A stretch of 64,000 nucleotides of DNA from Colwellia psychrerythraea (lineage in GTDB: Bacteria > Pseudomonadota > Gammaproteobacteria > Enterobacterales > Alteromonadaceae). The stretch covers positions 124,001 through 188,000 of the forward strand of contig NZ_JQED01000029.1 in NCBI RefSeq assembly GCF_000764225.1, given 5' to 3'. A program made the position numbers and the translations under genes. Each line of letters begins with the position of its first letter. The first letter of the stretch is position 1. Of this stretch, positions 35,294 through 44,676 are shown piece after piece. The notes below the pieces were generated by a model, which had not been told where the DNA came from, did no database searches, and saw nothing but the letters and a program-made list of their open reading frames with translations.

Positions 35294-36208
35294 TTAATCT
35301 AAGTTGAATTTACTTAAATCGATACGATTAGCGACCGCCTCATTATAGATACGTTCAACATTTGCACGCTCATCACCAACGAGAGGCATGCGTGGAGCAC
35401 GTGTTAACTCGCTACCACGTCCGGCAAGTTGTTCACATAACTTAATGCACTGCACGAGTTTAGGTACGGTATCTAAACGTAATAAAGGTAAGAACCAACG
35501 CCAAATTTCTAGCGCTTCAGCATAACGTCCTTGCTCTGCTAACTTGTAGATAGCAACTGACTCTTTAGGGAATACGTTAGTTAACCCCGAAATCCAACCA
35601 GTACAGCCCAACATTAATGATTCGAGGGCAATATCATCTACGCCGCCAAAAACAACAAAACGGTCATCAAAGGCAGAGAACAGCTCAGAAATACGACGCG
35701 TATCTTCAGTTGCTTCTTTAACTGACACAATATTGTCTTCCTGCGCTAAAATTTTCATGCCTTCAATGCCAACATCAACCCCGTAAGTAACCGGGTTGTT
35801 GTAAATCATAATAGGTAAACCGCAATTGCGGGCAATTTGCTGATAATGATTGACCGCTTCGCTTTCATCAGACTTATAAATCATGCCAGGTAAAACCATT
35901 AAGCCATCAATACCGATTTCTTCACAGGCCTGTGAAAATTCAATGGCAAACTGAGTAGAGGTTTCAGCAACCCCAGAAAGTACCGGTACGCGCCCGGCAA
36001 CAACTTCTTTTACCGCTTTTAAAATAGCGATTTTTTCTTCACGGCTATGTGAAGCATTTTCACCCACAGTACCTAAAGCAATAATGCCGTTAACACCTTC
36101 TTTGATAATGGTATCAACCATATTCGTCGTGGCTTCAAAGTTAATTGATAAATCGTCGTTGTATTGCGTTGTTACCGCTGGATAAACACCTTGCCAGTTT
36201 ACATTCAT
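35294..36208 (-). CDS. lhpC: Delta-1-pyrroline-4-hydroxy-2-carboxylate deaminase (DapA family)
   Basis: A 304-residue member of the dihydrodipicolinate synthase/N-acetylneuraminate lyase family. The start GVYPAVTTQYNDD, GTVGENASHSREEK, the Tyr in IMIYNNPVTYGVD and the Schiff-base Lys in IVSVKEATEDTRR are visible. In hydroxyproline clusters this relative deaminates 1-pyrroline-4-hydroxy-2-carboxylate to ketoglutarate semialdehyde. The ATG at 36208 follows GAGAAT. It is divergent from the FAD oxidase gene, with a GntR-like operator in between. Confidence 0.9.
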   Translation of the reverse strand: MNVNWQGVYPAVTTQYNDDLSINFEATTNMVDTIIKEGVNGIIALGTVGENASHSREEKIAILKAVKEVVAGRVPVLSGVAETSTQFAIEFSQACEEIGIDGLMVLPGMIYKSDESEAVNHYQQIARNCGLPIMIYNNPVTYGVDVGIEGMKILAQEDNIVSVKEATEDTRRISELFSAFDDRFVVFGGVDDIALESLMLGCTGWISGLTNVFPKESVAIYKLAEQGRYAEALEIWRWFLPLLRLDTVPKLVQCIKLCEQLAGRGSELTRAPRMPLVGDERANVERIYNEAVANRIDLSKFNLD

Positions 36209-36295
36209 AATATTCTCTTTCATTTTTCGTGATTAAAATTCAATCATGCGGGTTCACAATTGGATTTGATAAACTATTGCTAGTCAGATTTAAAT

Positions 36296-36311
36296 ATATT
36301 GTATACAATAT
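36296..36311. promoter_or_regulatory. GntR-type operator between the deaminase and oxidase genes
   Basis: ATATTGTATACAATAT is a perfect 16-base palindrome about 90 bases from both divergent starts. Its core is identical to the palindrome at 24138-24149. It probably controls both directions. Confidence 0.7.
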
Positions 36312-36400
36312 TTTCTTAGTGGCAAGTATAATTTCAAATTTACAATCACGCTAGCAAAACTATTGAATTGAATTCCCAGTTATCACAAGGTATTACTTAA

Positions 36401-37684
36401 ATGAACACAGCAATTGAGCAAGAATCAAAAAAAACAAAACAAACTGTTGCCGTTGTCGGTGCTGGAATTATCGGTATAAACTGTGCCTTAGAATTACAAA
36501 GCTTAGGCTATCAAGTAACCTTACTTGATCAGGAAGGTATTGGGATGGGGTGTTCTAAAGGAAATGCTGGACATTTTGCCACTGAGCAAGTCTTTCCACT
36601 TGCTGAAGCATCGCTATTATGTCAGATGCCAAAACTATTACTCGATCCACTTGGCCCCATTGCTTTGTCTGCCTCTCATTTCATTAAAGCTATTCCATGG
36701 TTTATGCAGTTTTTTAATAATATGCGGCCAGCACTGCGTGACAAAAACAAAAAAGCGCTGCAAGCACTCAATCAAAATGCCATTCACTATTATACAGTAT
36801 TACTGAAGGCTGCTAAGGCCGAACACTTGATCAGCTTGGATGGCTCGTTATTAGTATTTGAAAGCAATGATCGAAGTAAAGTTGAGCTGATATACCAGCA
36901 ATATTTAGCTGCGGGTATTGCGGTAAAGCTTTTAGATAGACCACAAACTCTTGAGTTAGAGCCAAACTTAAGTGGCAATATCAACTATTCGCTTTATTTC
37001 ACCGATGTTGCCCATACCATTGATCCCCTAGCACTGAGTAAAACATTGGCCGAGTTTGCTATGGGTAAAGGCATGACCTTTCAACAAACAGCCGTAACTG
37101 CGGTTACACAGTCTACGTCAGGCATCACCTTAGTGACAGATGAGCAACCTTTACAAGTTGATCATTGTATTATCGCCTGTGGCGCTTGGTCTAAAAAACT
37201 ACTCAACGGCTTAAATTATCAATTACCTATTGAAGCTGAGCGTGGTTATAGTTTGAGTTTGCCCACTTCAACAATAGACAGTGGCTTCTTGTCTCGCCCT
37301 GTCGCTTCTGCTGAGCGTCGCTTTATTATTACGCCAATGGATAAGACATTAAGGTTAGCGGGCACTGTGGAATATGCCGGACTTCACGCTCCAGCAAATT
37401 ATAAACGCGCTGAAATGTTAAAAGATAATGCCGCTTTTATTTTAAAGACTGTACCTAATAACGATAAAAAGCAGCACGCTTGGATGGGTTGTCGTCCATC
37501 ACTGCCAGACTCCTTACCAGTGATTTGCCAAGCGCCAAATCATGATAAAATTTTCTTCGCTCTTGGGCATCAACACTTAGGATTAACACAAGGGGCGATC
37601 ACAGGAAAACTTATTGGTCAGTTAGTGACAGGGCAAACACCAGACATTAACTTGGAGCCCTTTTGTATCAGCCGCTTTAATTAG
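36401..37684 (+). CDS. lhpB: D-hydroxyproline dehydrogenase/oxidase (FAD, DadA-like)
   Basis: The 427-residue product has an N-terminal FAD motif (VAVVGAGIIGINCALELQSLGYQVTLLD, residues about 17-44, here split by natural text), then GMGCSKGNAGHFATEQVFP, and a C-terminal part with HAWMGCRPSLPDSLPVI and ALGHQHLGLTQGAITGKLI, as in D-amino acid dehydrogenases. In this setting it should oxidise cis-4-hydroxy-D-proline to 1-pyrroline-4-hydroxy-2-carboxylate, the deaminase substrate. It is divergent from the deaminase gene, with the operator between them. Confidence 0.88.
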   Translation: MNTAIEQESKKTKQTVAVVGAGIIGINCALELQSLGYQVTLLDQEGIGMGCSKGNAGHFATEQVFPLAEASLLCQMPKLLLDPLGPIALSASHFIKAIPWFMQFFNNMRPALRDKNKKALQALNQNAIHYYTVLLKAAKAEHLISLDGSLLVFESNDRSKVELIYQQYLAAGIAVKLLDRPQTLELEPNLSGNINYSLYFTDVAHTIDPLALSKTLAEFAMGKGMTFQQTAVTAVTQSTSGITLVTDEQPLQVDHCIIACGAWSKKLLNGLNYQLPIEAERGYSLSLPTSTIDSGFLSRPVASAERRFIITPMDKTLRLAGTVEYAGLHAPANYKRAEMLKDNAAFILKTVPNNDKKQHAWMGCRPSLPDSLPVICQAPNHDKIFFALGHQHLGLTQGAITGKLIGQLVTGQTPDINLEPFCISRFN

Positions 37685-37745
37685 GTCGAGTTAATGAGGT
37701 CGAGTGAATTGAGTTATCTTAAGCGTCTGTACTGAATGTAAAAGG

Positions 37746-37784
37746 GCAAAAGGCAAAGTGAAGGTAATCCCCCCTGCCTTTTGC
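37746..37784. terminator. Hairpin between the oxidase and hemerythrin genes
   Basis: GCAAAAGGCA (37746-37755) and TGCCTTTTGC (37775-37784) form a perfect ten-base stem with a 19-base loop between convergent genes. No long T-run follows, so a terminator role is likely but not certain. Confidence 0.55.
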
Positions 37785-37821
37785 ATGTTGATTAAGTGTT
37801 TGCTGTCATTAAAGCTAAAAA

Positions 37822-38790
37822 CTACCCCCAATCCAGTAATCGCTGTTGGCCTTCTATTTTCATAATCTCGGTGATATCTTGCGACATTTCAATAACACCT
37901 TTATAAACACCGTCTTTATCTCTAATGGCAAAGTAACGAATATGAATTTTCTTTTCTCTAAAATTAATCCAGAATTCAGCCTTATCTTGCGTGCCTTTCT
38001 TAAACTCTTTAAGGATTTGTAAAACACTATCAACAGATTTTGGCGGATGGCAGAACTTTACCTCTCGGCCAATAATACCAGCAGAGCGTGGGAAGACACG
38101 ATTATCACCTCGATTATAAAAAACCACGATGTCATTTTCATCAACATAGGTAAGGTCTATCGGCATAAACTGCAACATCAGATTTAACTGCTCGGTTGAA
38201 ATATACCCTTCGTCAAGACGTATTCGGTCATCGGTCGAAAAAGGTAAGCGGCGCTTACGTCTATCTTCACCTGGATGCACGTACTCTTCTGCAGGGTAAG
38301 CTACGGGATCTTCAGCTAACATCCAACCAATCTCCATATCGCCTTCTCGCATCTCTTGCCAATCTTCTTCACTTAATAACTCAAGCGCATGTGGAAACAG
38401 TCTGTGCTCTTCAATTTCCATTAAATGAAATAATTCACCCGCAATACGTTTGACAATTCTCGTGATTTTATTCAACGACTTTGCTTCTATACAAGCTCTG
38501 ACTTCACGGAGTAAATCGCGTATTTCATCGTGAAAAGCCCACATTCCTTGGCTAGGTCCTGTCCAACCATGTTTTTCTAGATAAGGAAAAAGCTGGTTTT
38601 CTTTGCGGGTAAAGCGCTTATCAATTCCAGATAGTTGATTAAATATATTAAAAAACAATTCAAAATCATCTTGCACATCAATTGCACATATCTGGGAAAG
38701 TAAAGATTGAATTAACTGATTTTCTTCAAAGTAAACTTTTACAGGATGCCCATCAGGTAAAACGGTTACGTATTCTGGCCAAGAACTCAT
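37822..38790 (-). CDS. Hemerythrin-PAS sensor-like protein (DUF438 type)
   Basis: The 322-residue product has an N-terminal hemerythrin-like four-helix region (residues about 20-150) with iron-ligand-type His/Glu residues in FTRKENQLFPYLEKHGW, MWAFHDEIRD and LMEIEEHRLFPHAL. A C-terminal PAS domain (about 200-320) shows QLNLMLQFMPIDLTYVDENDIVVFYN and GREVKFCHPPKSVDSVLQIL. Proteins of this layout are thought to sense oxygen or redox state; no output domain is present. A GTG precedes the ATG at 38790. Confidence 0.82.
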   Translation of the reverse strand: MSSWPEYVTVLPDGHPVKVYFEENQLIQSLLSQICAIDVQDDFELFFNIFNQLSGIDKRFTRKENQLFPYLEKHGWTGPSQGMWAFHDEIRDLLREVRACIEAKSLNKITRIVKRIAGELFHLMEIEEHRLFPHALELLSEEDWQEMREGDMEIGWMLAEDPVAYPAEEYVHPGEDRRKRRLPFSTDDRIRLDEGYISTEQLNLMLQFMPIDLTYVDENDIVVFYNRGDNRVFPRSAGIIGREVKFCHPPKSVDSVLQILKEFKKGTQDKAEFWINFREKKIHIRYFAIRDKDGVYKGVIEMSQDITEIMKIEGQQRLLDWG

Positions 38791-38924
38791 CACTAGACTC
38801 TATTAGAATTAAAAAGGCATTCTTACAAATTCACAGTGTTCATGCTTAGGCTTAGATCATAAGTTTTCTATTTACTTGTACTAAAGTAAACCAGTAACAG
38901 ATCAATAGAATTAACGTAACCCCA

Positions 38925-39239
38925 TTAGTTCAAGAATATATAGCCAATAAAACCAAGCCAACTGACAGCTAATAAAATCCAAGGTAAATAATTAGAACTT
39001 GGAACTTCAGTGGGTTCAGTTGTCTCTTCAACAAGACGCTGTTTTTGCTTTATTTGTTGTTTACGCTCTTTATCTCGCTCGCGTGACTTTTTACTTTGTT
39101 GTTTTTTATACTCAGCAATACCTTTTTCTATGCCCTGGGCAATGAGTTTGGTTTGCTCTTTCGTTTGCCCTTTTTTTTGTGTACCTTTAGCCACTTTAAG
39201 CGCTTGCTCTTGCGTTTCTTGCGATACTTTATTATTCAT
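38925..39239 (-). CDS. DUF2956 family small membrane protein
   Basis: The 104-residue product is highly charged and helical for the first 80 residues (SQETQEQALKVAKGTQKKGQ, TKEQTKLIAQGIEKGIAEYKK), then has one C-terminal membrane segment (YLPWILLAVSWLGFIGYIF). This matches the DUF2956 family of Vibrio, Shewanella and Colwellia, whose function is unknown. It is 32 bases downstream of the PAP2 gene and probably shares its transcript. Confidence 0.8.
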   Translation of the reverse strand: MNNKVSQETQEQALKVAKGTQKKGQTKEQTKLIAQGIEKGIAEYKKQQSKKSRERDKERKQQIKQKQRLVEETTEPTEVPSSNYLPWILLAVSWLGFIGYIFLN

Positions 39240-39271
39240 AGATAAAACCTCTTTTTCTAATACCGAACGGG

Positions 39272-39796
39272 TTAAAAGGTGCCGCTAAAATTAATACCGT
39301 AATGGCCACTTTTAGCAGTAGGAGAAATGGTTATGCCGGAGTAAGGTTCGGTGAAATAGAGCCCTGAAATAATACCTATGGCAGCGCCAGCGAGAACATC
39401 TTCTACATAGTGTTTATCACTGTCAACTCGAGTATAACCAACAAAAGTCGCGCCAATATATGCAGGAATCCCCCACTTCCAGCCATACCGTTGCTGAATA
39501 AAAGTTGCCGCTGCAAAACTATCAGCCGTATGTCCTGACGGAAAAGAGTCATCACCTGAATCGTCTGGACGGTCTTTATCAACGGCATATTTTAATCCTT
39601 CCACCGCTACACGAGAAACAACACCTGTTTTTATAAGCTGCCAACTGCCTTCATAATCATCCTCTACTAGTAGTGTTGCGCCAAGGGCCGTTGCAGGTAG
39701 AAGTAAGTGCATGATATCACCTGACTTTTCTAAAGAAGATTTTGCAAACACAGGGCCAGCTGCCAGTAACAAAAGTATAAAAGAAAATGTTTTCAC
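39272..39796 (-). CDS. PAP2-family phosphatase
   Basis: The product of about 174 residues has a signal-like hydrophobic leader and the three phosphatase motifs: KYAVDKDRPDD (KxxxxxxRP), FPSGHTADSF (PSGH), and YTRVDSDKHYVEDVLAG (the R-H-D block). It probably dephosphorylates lipid phosphates at the periplasmic face of the inner membrane. It is shorter than many PAP2 proteins but has all motifs. The start is likely a GTG at 39796, with AAGAG upstream; a TTG is just before it. Confidence 0.85.
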   Translation of the reverse strand: MKTFSFILLLLAAGPVFAKSSLEKSGDIMHLLLPATALGATLLVEDDYEGSWQLIKTGVVSRVAVEGLKYAVDKDRPDDSGDDSFPSGHTADSFAAATFIQQRYGWKWGIPAYIGATFVGYTRVDSDKHYVEDVLAGAAIGIISGLYFTEPYSGITISPTAKSGHYGINFSGTF

Positions 39797-39799
39797 CAA

Positions 39800-40193
39800 G
39801 TTAACTCTTAAAATAATAAATCATGGCCGTCTTTATACCTAGCCAAGTCATCAATTGCAAAGGTGATATGGCGAGATTGAAGGATAATTCACAAAAGACA
39901 CTGTGTAACGATTTTTGCTTCGGCCATCAACAAATATCGATGGGTAACGATAGATTGACACTAACCTCGTCGAGTAAACCCTACCGTTAAACGTATCTAG
40001 GTTGACATTTTATTAACATACGCGAAAATGTCAGCGTTCAAGTGGTACCGGTAACTGTTAATTATATTAGAAAAATAAATAGTTAAACAACGTAATAAAA
40101 AAGCCACAACAGCCCAGTGAATAGTTAAATTCAGGTTGTTTTTAATGTCGCTATAAACCGTATTACTAATTAATTTAAAAAGAGAGTTATTCT
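39800..40193. other. Non-coding gap before the M13 peptidase gene
   Basis: No gene is seen in 394 bases. A perfect nine-base inverted repeat, TGACATTTT (40003-40011) with AAAATGTCA (40025-40033), could be an operator or hairpin. The ribosome site AGAGAG is just before the next gene. Confidence 0.5.
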
Positions 40194-42257
40194 ATGAAAA
40201 AAACTTTGATAGCCATTGCTTTAGCAACTACCGTTCTTGGCGGTTGTGGTGTATTTGACACAAGTAATGACAGTGACAATAAAAGTGCCAAGGTAAGTAC
40301 TGCCGAACTAGGAAGCTTTGGTGTAGATTTAAGCGCTCGTAATAAAGATGTCAAACCTGGTGATGATTTCTTTATGTATGCGAGTGGCACTTGGTATGAC
40401 CACTATATAATGCCTGCCGATAAAACACGCTTTGGTGCATTTACTGGTTTAGCTGAGCGCAGTGAAACACAAGTAAAAGAAATAATTGACGATATTACTA
40501 GCCGCAGTGATTTAAACGCTGACGAACAATTAGTGGCAGATTTTTATCAAGCCTATATGGACACTGAAACCATTAATAAATTAGGTATCAGCCCTATTCA
40601 GTCAACCTTAGATCAAATTAGTGCCGTAAAAAATACTGAAGATCTAACCAAAGTATTTGGTGAAGCATGGTTAACCGGTGCTAAATCTCCTATTGGCGGT
40701 TATATGTGGTTTAACCGTTTAAACCCAAATCAATATGAGATGTCAATTGGCGCTGGAGGTTTGGGTCTTCCTGATCGCTCTTACTATTTAGAAGAAAGTG
40801 AACGATTTGAAAAAACACGTAATGCCTATGTAAAACACATAGTTACTATGTTGAGCTTTGCTGGCATTGACAATGGTCAAGCACGTGCTGAACAAATTTT
40901 AGCGCTAGAAACCAAAATAGCGCAAGGCCATTGGCCACGTGAGAAAAGACGTAATCGTGACTTAACTTTAAATCAGATACAACGTAGCGATTTAGCTAAA
41001 CAATACCCAGGCTTTGACTGGGATACTTACTTCGCTCAATCTGGCTACAAAGTACCGCAACTTAATATTTCGCAACCTGAGCCAATTAAAGCAATGATCG
41101 CTTTGGTAAATTCAGAGCCATTATCCGTTTGGCAAGACTACTTAACCTTCCATACTATTAGCGGTAATGCCGACTTATTATCTGAGGACATTTATGCAGC
41201 TAACTTTGCTTTTTATGGCAAAGAGTTAAGCGGTCAGCAAGAGCCTCGTCCACGTTGGAAGCGCGCTATTGGTGAAATGTCTGATACTGAATCACTTGGT
41301 TTTGCTATCGGTAAAGTCTATGTCGCACGTTATTTCCCTGAAAGCTCAAAACGTCAAATGGCGCAACTCGTGGAAAATTTGCGTACCGCACTAGGCCAAC
41401 GTATCGACGGGCTTGACTGGATGGGTGAAGAGACTAAAGTTAATGCTCACGCTAAACTTGCGGCATTTAATCCTAAGATTGGCTACCCTGATGTATGGCA
41501 GGAATTTGATGGCGTAACCATTGCAAAGAATGACTTGATGGGTAACATCAAACACCTTCGTCAATTTTTTAACGCGCAGAGTGTTGCCAAAGAATTAGAG
41601 AAAACCGATCGTAATCGCTGGGGTATGACACCTCAACGTGTGAATGCCTACTACAACAGTTCATTTAATGAAATTGTTTTCCCAGCAGCAATTTTACAAC
41701 CGCCATTTTTTGATCCAAATGCCGACGCCGCCGTTAACTACGGGGCTATTGGTGCAGTAATCGGTCATGAAATGGGCCACGGTTTTGATGATCAAGGTTC
41801 AAAGTCTGATGCTAACGGTATTCAGCGTAACTGGTGGACTGATGAAGATCGTGACGCCTTTGATGCGAAAGCAGACCAACTCGTTGCACAATACAATAAG
41901 TATGAGCCTATCCCTGATAACTTTGTAAACGGTCGTAATAGCTTAGGCGAAAATATTGGGGATGTTGGTGGTTTATCTATGGCCTACCACGCTTATAGAT
42001 TAAGTTTGAAAGGCAAAGAAGCTCCTGTTATTAACGGTGTTACCGGCGATCAACGTTTCTTCTTAGCTTGGGCTCAAGTATGGAAAGAGAAACGCACTGA
42101 AAAAAGTATGCTAAACCAGCTTCGTGGTGGTACACATGCGCCGGGTCGTTTTCGTGCTCAAGCACCACGTAACCATGATGCATGGTACAAGGCGTTTGAC
42201 GTAAAACCTGGTGATGCTTTGTATTTACCAGAAGATGAACGGGTTCGTATTTGGTAA
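40194..42257 (+). CDS. pepO: M13-family zinc endopeptidase lipoprotein (PepO/neprilysin-like)
   Basis: The 687-residue product has a lipoprotein signal with lipobox LGGC (Cys about residue 18). The N-terminal M13 domain follows (PGDDFFMYASGTWYDHY). The C-terminal catalytic part holds NAYYNSSFNEIVFPAAILQP, HEMGHGFDDQG with HEXXH starting at His525, and GENIGDVGGL with the third ligand Glu. It ends in RIW, close to the usual XXW end of the family. It should cut peptides in the periplasm or at the outer membrane. Confidence 0.94.
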   Translation: MKKTLIAIALATTVLGGCGVFDTSNDSDNKSAKVSTAELGSFGVDLSARNKDVKPGDDFFMYASGTWYDHYIMPADKTRFGAFTGLAERSETQVKEIIDDITSRSDLNADEQLVADFYQAYMDTETINKLGISPIQSTLDQISAVKNTEDLTKVFGEAWLTGAKSPIGGYMWFNRLNPNQYEMSIGAGGLGLPDRSYYLEESERFEKTRNAYVKHIVTMLSFAGIDNGQARAEQILALETKIAQGHWPREKRRNRDLTLNQIQRSDLAKQYPGFDWDTYFAQSGYKVPQLNISQPEPIKAMIALVNSEPLSVWQDYLTFHTISGNADLLSEDIYAANFAFYGKELSGQQEPRPRWKRAIGEMSDTESLGFAIGKVYVARYFPESSKRQMAQLVENLRTALGQRIDGLDWMGEETKVNAHAKLAAFNPKIGYPDVWQEFDGVTIAKNDLMGNIKHLRQFFNAQSVAKELEKTDRNRWGMTPQRVNAYYNSSFNEIVFPAAILQPPFFDPNADAAVNYGAIGAVIGHEMGHGFDDQGSKSDANGIQRNWWTDEDRDAFDAKADQLVAQYNKYEPIPDNFVNGRNSLGENIGDVGGLSMAYHAYRLSLKGKEAPVINGVTGDQRFFLAWAQVWKEKRTEKSMLNQLRGGTHAPGRFRAQAPRNHDAWYKAFDVKPGDALYLPEDERVRIW

Positions 42258-42311
42258 TAATACCAATCGTATTAATTTATTGTTTATTAAGCGATAATTA
42301 AGACTATAAAC

Positions 42312-42346
42312 AAAAATGCCAGTCAGCTATCTGATTGGCATTTTTT
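42312..42346 (+). terminator. Terminator after pepO
   Basis: AAAAATGCCAGTCAG (42312-42326) pairs with CTGATTGGCATTTTT (42331-42345), with one G-U pair and a four-base loop, followed by T residues. Confidence 0.88.
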
Positions 42347-42398
42347 ATTGCTCAAAATGATCTATGAAGCAGTTTTATTTAAAGTAACTTATCTTCTA

Positions 42399-44324
42399 TT
42401 AGTTGAACTTAAATCGTGAGACTAACTCATTTAAATGAATGGCTTTATTTCTAAGCTCACTGCAAGCAAAAGAGGTTTGCTGAACAATATCGCTATTAGC
42501 TCGTGAAATATCGGCAACCGCGGTAACATGCGGATTAATTTCACCCACAACATTAGACTGCTCCCCGGTAGCAGTAGCGATTTGCAGATTCATATCATTC
42601 ATTATACTTATACTCTCAGAAATACTTTCTAAGTGCTCACCTGAGTGACCAGCCTCAGTTTGACTGCGAGTGCTAAGCTCTGTGCTTTGAGAAATAGCCG
42701 TAACCACTTCCTCCGTTTTGGCTTGCAGTTTCTCAATAATCGTTCTAATTTCTTTAGTGGAATCATGACTGCGTGAGGCAAGTGTTCTCACTTCATCAGC
42801 AACAACGGCAAATCCTCGACCTTGCTCTCCAGCACGTGCTGCTTCAATAGCGGCATTTAACGCCAATAAATTGGTTTGCTCTGACACACTGCGTATCACT
42901 TCAACCACAGTATCAATAGAGCGCGCATCCTCAGCGAGTTGAGCGATCATCGTACTGGTAGAGACTAACTGCTCGCTCATATCAGAAACGCTGGCGATAG
43001 TTTGCACCACAGAGTTATTACCTTGCTGCACAGTTTCATCGGCAGATTGTGCACTTTGCGCGGCGTTATTAGCACTGCCGGCAATTTCTTCTGCCGTCAT
43101 GCCCATTTCATGCATCGCGGTGGCAATTTGCTCAACTCTACTCACCTGCTCATTTATCTCAGCTTCCATCGATTTCGCTTGAGAATCTATTTGTTCAATG
43201 GCAACGGCAAGTTCACTTCCTGTGTTAGACACTTGTTGCAGTAATTCACTTAAATAACTGACAAATTGATTATAACCTCTCGCCATAATGCCCGCTTCAT
43301 CTTGACGAGAATCATCTAAACGATGGGTTAAATCACCACCACCTTTACCTATTTCAGCCAACATATCAGCAAGCTGGCCAAAAGGTGCAATTAATCGAGA
43401 TATAAGCCAAGTACTAACAAATGCAAAAACACTCGCAATAATAACGCCCATCATTACTAAGGCCCATGTCGCTTGTGTTAAGCCACCCAGAACTTCTTCT
43501 TTAGGTACTTCAGCAACGACATACCAACCAATACTTTTTAAATATCGGCTGGCAATAAGAGTTTTAGTACCCTTTAGAGTAAATTCAGCTGAACTAAATT
43601 GCGCTTTTGCCAAGAGCTTTTGACTGTTATTAACACCAATATCAGCCAAACTTTTACCAATTTTTTGCGTATCAGGATGAAGTTTTATCTTGCCTTGTTG
43701 ATCAACTAAAAACACCTTACCGGTTTGTGCAATACCATACTGGCTGATACTGTTTGCCATATTCTCAAGTGATAACCCCACGCCAACAACAGCGCTAGGT
43801 TTACCCGAAACCATCATTAAATAATTAATAAATAAGGTCGGTATATTGGTTTCTTCATCAATATCTAAACTCAGCTCATATTCTTTGCCACTATTAATAA
43901 AACCATAGAACCATTGATCTTTACTTTCCTCTGGCGACAAGGTTTTGAAAAGGCCACTTGGTGTAAAGTATTTTCCGGAATTAGCAGAAACTAAAAAGGC
44001 ACTTATGGTATCAAACTCACTCTGAATATTTTTCAAATACAGCAGCACTTGTTGGTGAATAGTCTCTGGTTCGCCACTAGCGATAAACTGCTGTGTGTAA
44101 TGATTGCTCGACATCGTTTGCGCCACGGTGATCGGTAACAATAATTGTGCATCAAGATTATTAGCAACTTCACCAAGCGTTGCGGGCAATTCTCGTTCAA
44201 TTGCAGCCTCCATTATAATGGCGCGGCTTGAATTAAGCGCAAAAGCACTAACAATCAATATTGATAGCACCACAGCAGCCAAGGTTGTTAGTACAACTTT
44301 ACGACGAATAGTTAAATGCAGCAT
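42399..44324 (-). CDS. Methyl-accepting chemotaxis protein with dCache sensor domain
   Basis: A chemoreceptor of 641 residues: membrane segment near 10-30, periplasmic dCache-type sensor (about 35-280) with [21 protein letters not shown], second membrane segment near 285-305, HAMP ([21 protein letters not shown]), and the signalling domain with the hairpin tip [35 protein letters not shown] (here cited in part). One tip variation is seen later: [17 protein letters not shown] where most have an Ile or Gln before HV-type residues. The ligand is unknown; dCache receptors often bind amino acids. It would feed the CheR/CheV system seen at 12-14 kb. Confidence 0.93.
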   Translation of the reverse strand: MLHLTIRRKVVLTTLAAVVLSILIVSAFALNSSRAIIMEAAIERELPATLGEVANNLDAQLLLPITVAQTMSSNHYTQQFIASGEPETIHQQVLLYLKNIQSEFDTISAFLVSANSGKYFTPSGLFKTLSPEESKDQWFYGFINSGKEYELSLDIDEETNIPTLFINYLMMVSGKPSAVVGVGLSLENMANSISQYGIAQTGKVFLVDQQGKIKLHPDTQKIGKSLADIGVNNSQKLLAKAQFSSAEFTLKGTKTLIASRYLKSIGWYVVAEVPKEEVLGGLTQATWALVMMGVIIASVFAFVSTWLISRLIAPFGQLADMLAEIGKGGGDLTHRLDDSRQDEAGIMARGYNQFVSYLSELLQQVSNTGSELAVAIEQIDSQAKSMEAEINEQVSRVEQIATAMHEMGMTAEEIAGSANNAAQSAQSADETVQQGNNSVVQTIASVSDMSEQLVSTSTMIAQLAEDARSIDTVVEVIRSVSEQTNLLALNAAIEAARAGEQGRGFAVVADEVRTLASRSHDSTKEIRTIIEKLQAKTEEVVTAISQSTELSTRSQTEAGHSGEHLESISESISIMNDMNLQIATATGEQSNVVGEINPHVTAVADISRANSDIVQQTSFACSELRNKAIHLNELVSRFKFN

Positions 44325-44676
44325 AGATAAAGAGCTTCCTTTGGAGTAAAAGTAGAATAAAAATTGAGGCTATTTCCGCACTGAGAAATCTGACTACCCG
44401 TATTCTTCATGTATTTAGTTAAAGGACTTAGCCAATTTAGCTAAAGAGCACATCACATCATAGTTTTTAAAATATTCTTAAGCACTAACTGCTGATTTCA
44501 TATGATGAAATGCAATGCCACTAACAGGATTTTGAATTAGTCTCCTTAGTTCAAAAAAAACACAAAAAAAGACCAAGCTAAATGAATACCAAAAGGTATC
44601 GCTTGGTCTTTTCTGTAATGCGCTCTAGTTATATGAGAACATTCAGGTCCGATTTTTTTGAATAATTTTTGTTATT
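44325..44676. other. Non-coding gap between S9 peptidase and chemoreceptor genes
   Basis: No gene is seen in 352 bases. The strong minus-strand terminator at 44564-44608 closes the S9 peptidase gene; the part near 44330 carries GGAAG before the receptor start. A sigma-28 site was looked for and not found. Confidence 0.5.
44564..44608 (-). terminator. Terminator after the S9 peptidase gene
   Basis: GACCAAGC (44571-44578) pairs with GCTTGGTC (44601-44608), and an inner ATACC aaaa GGTAT hairpin extends the structure. On the minus strand seven T residues follow. Confidence 0.85.
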
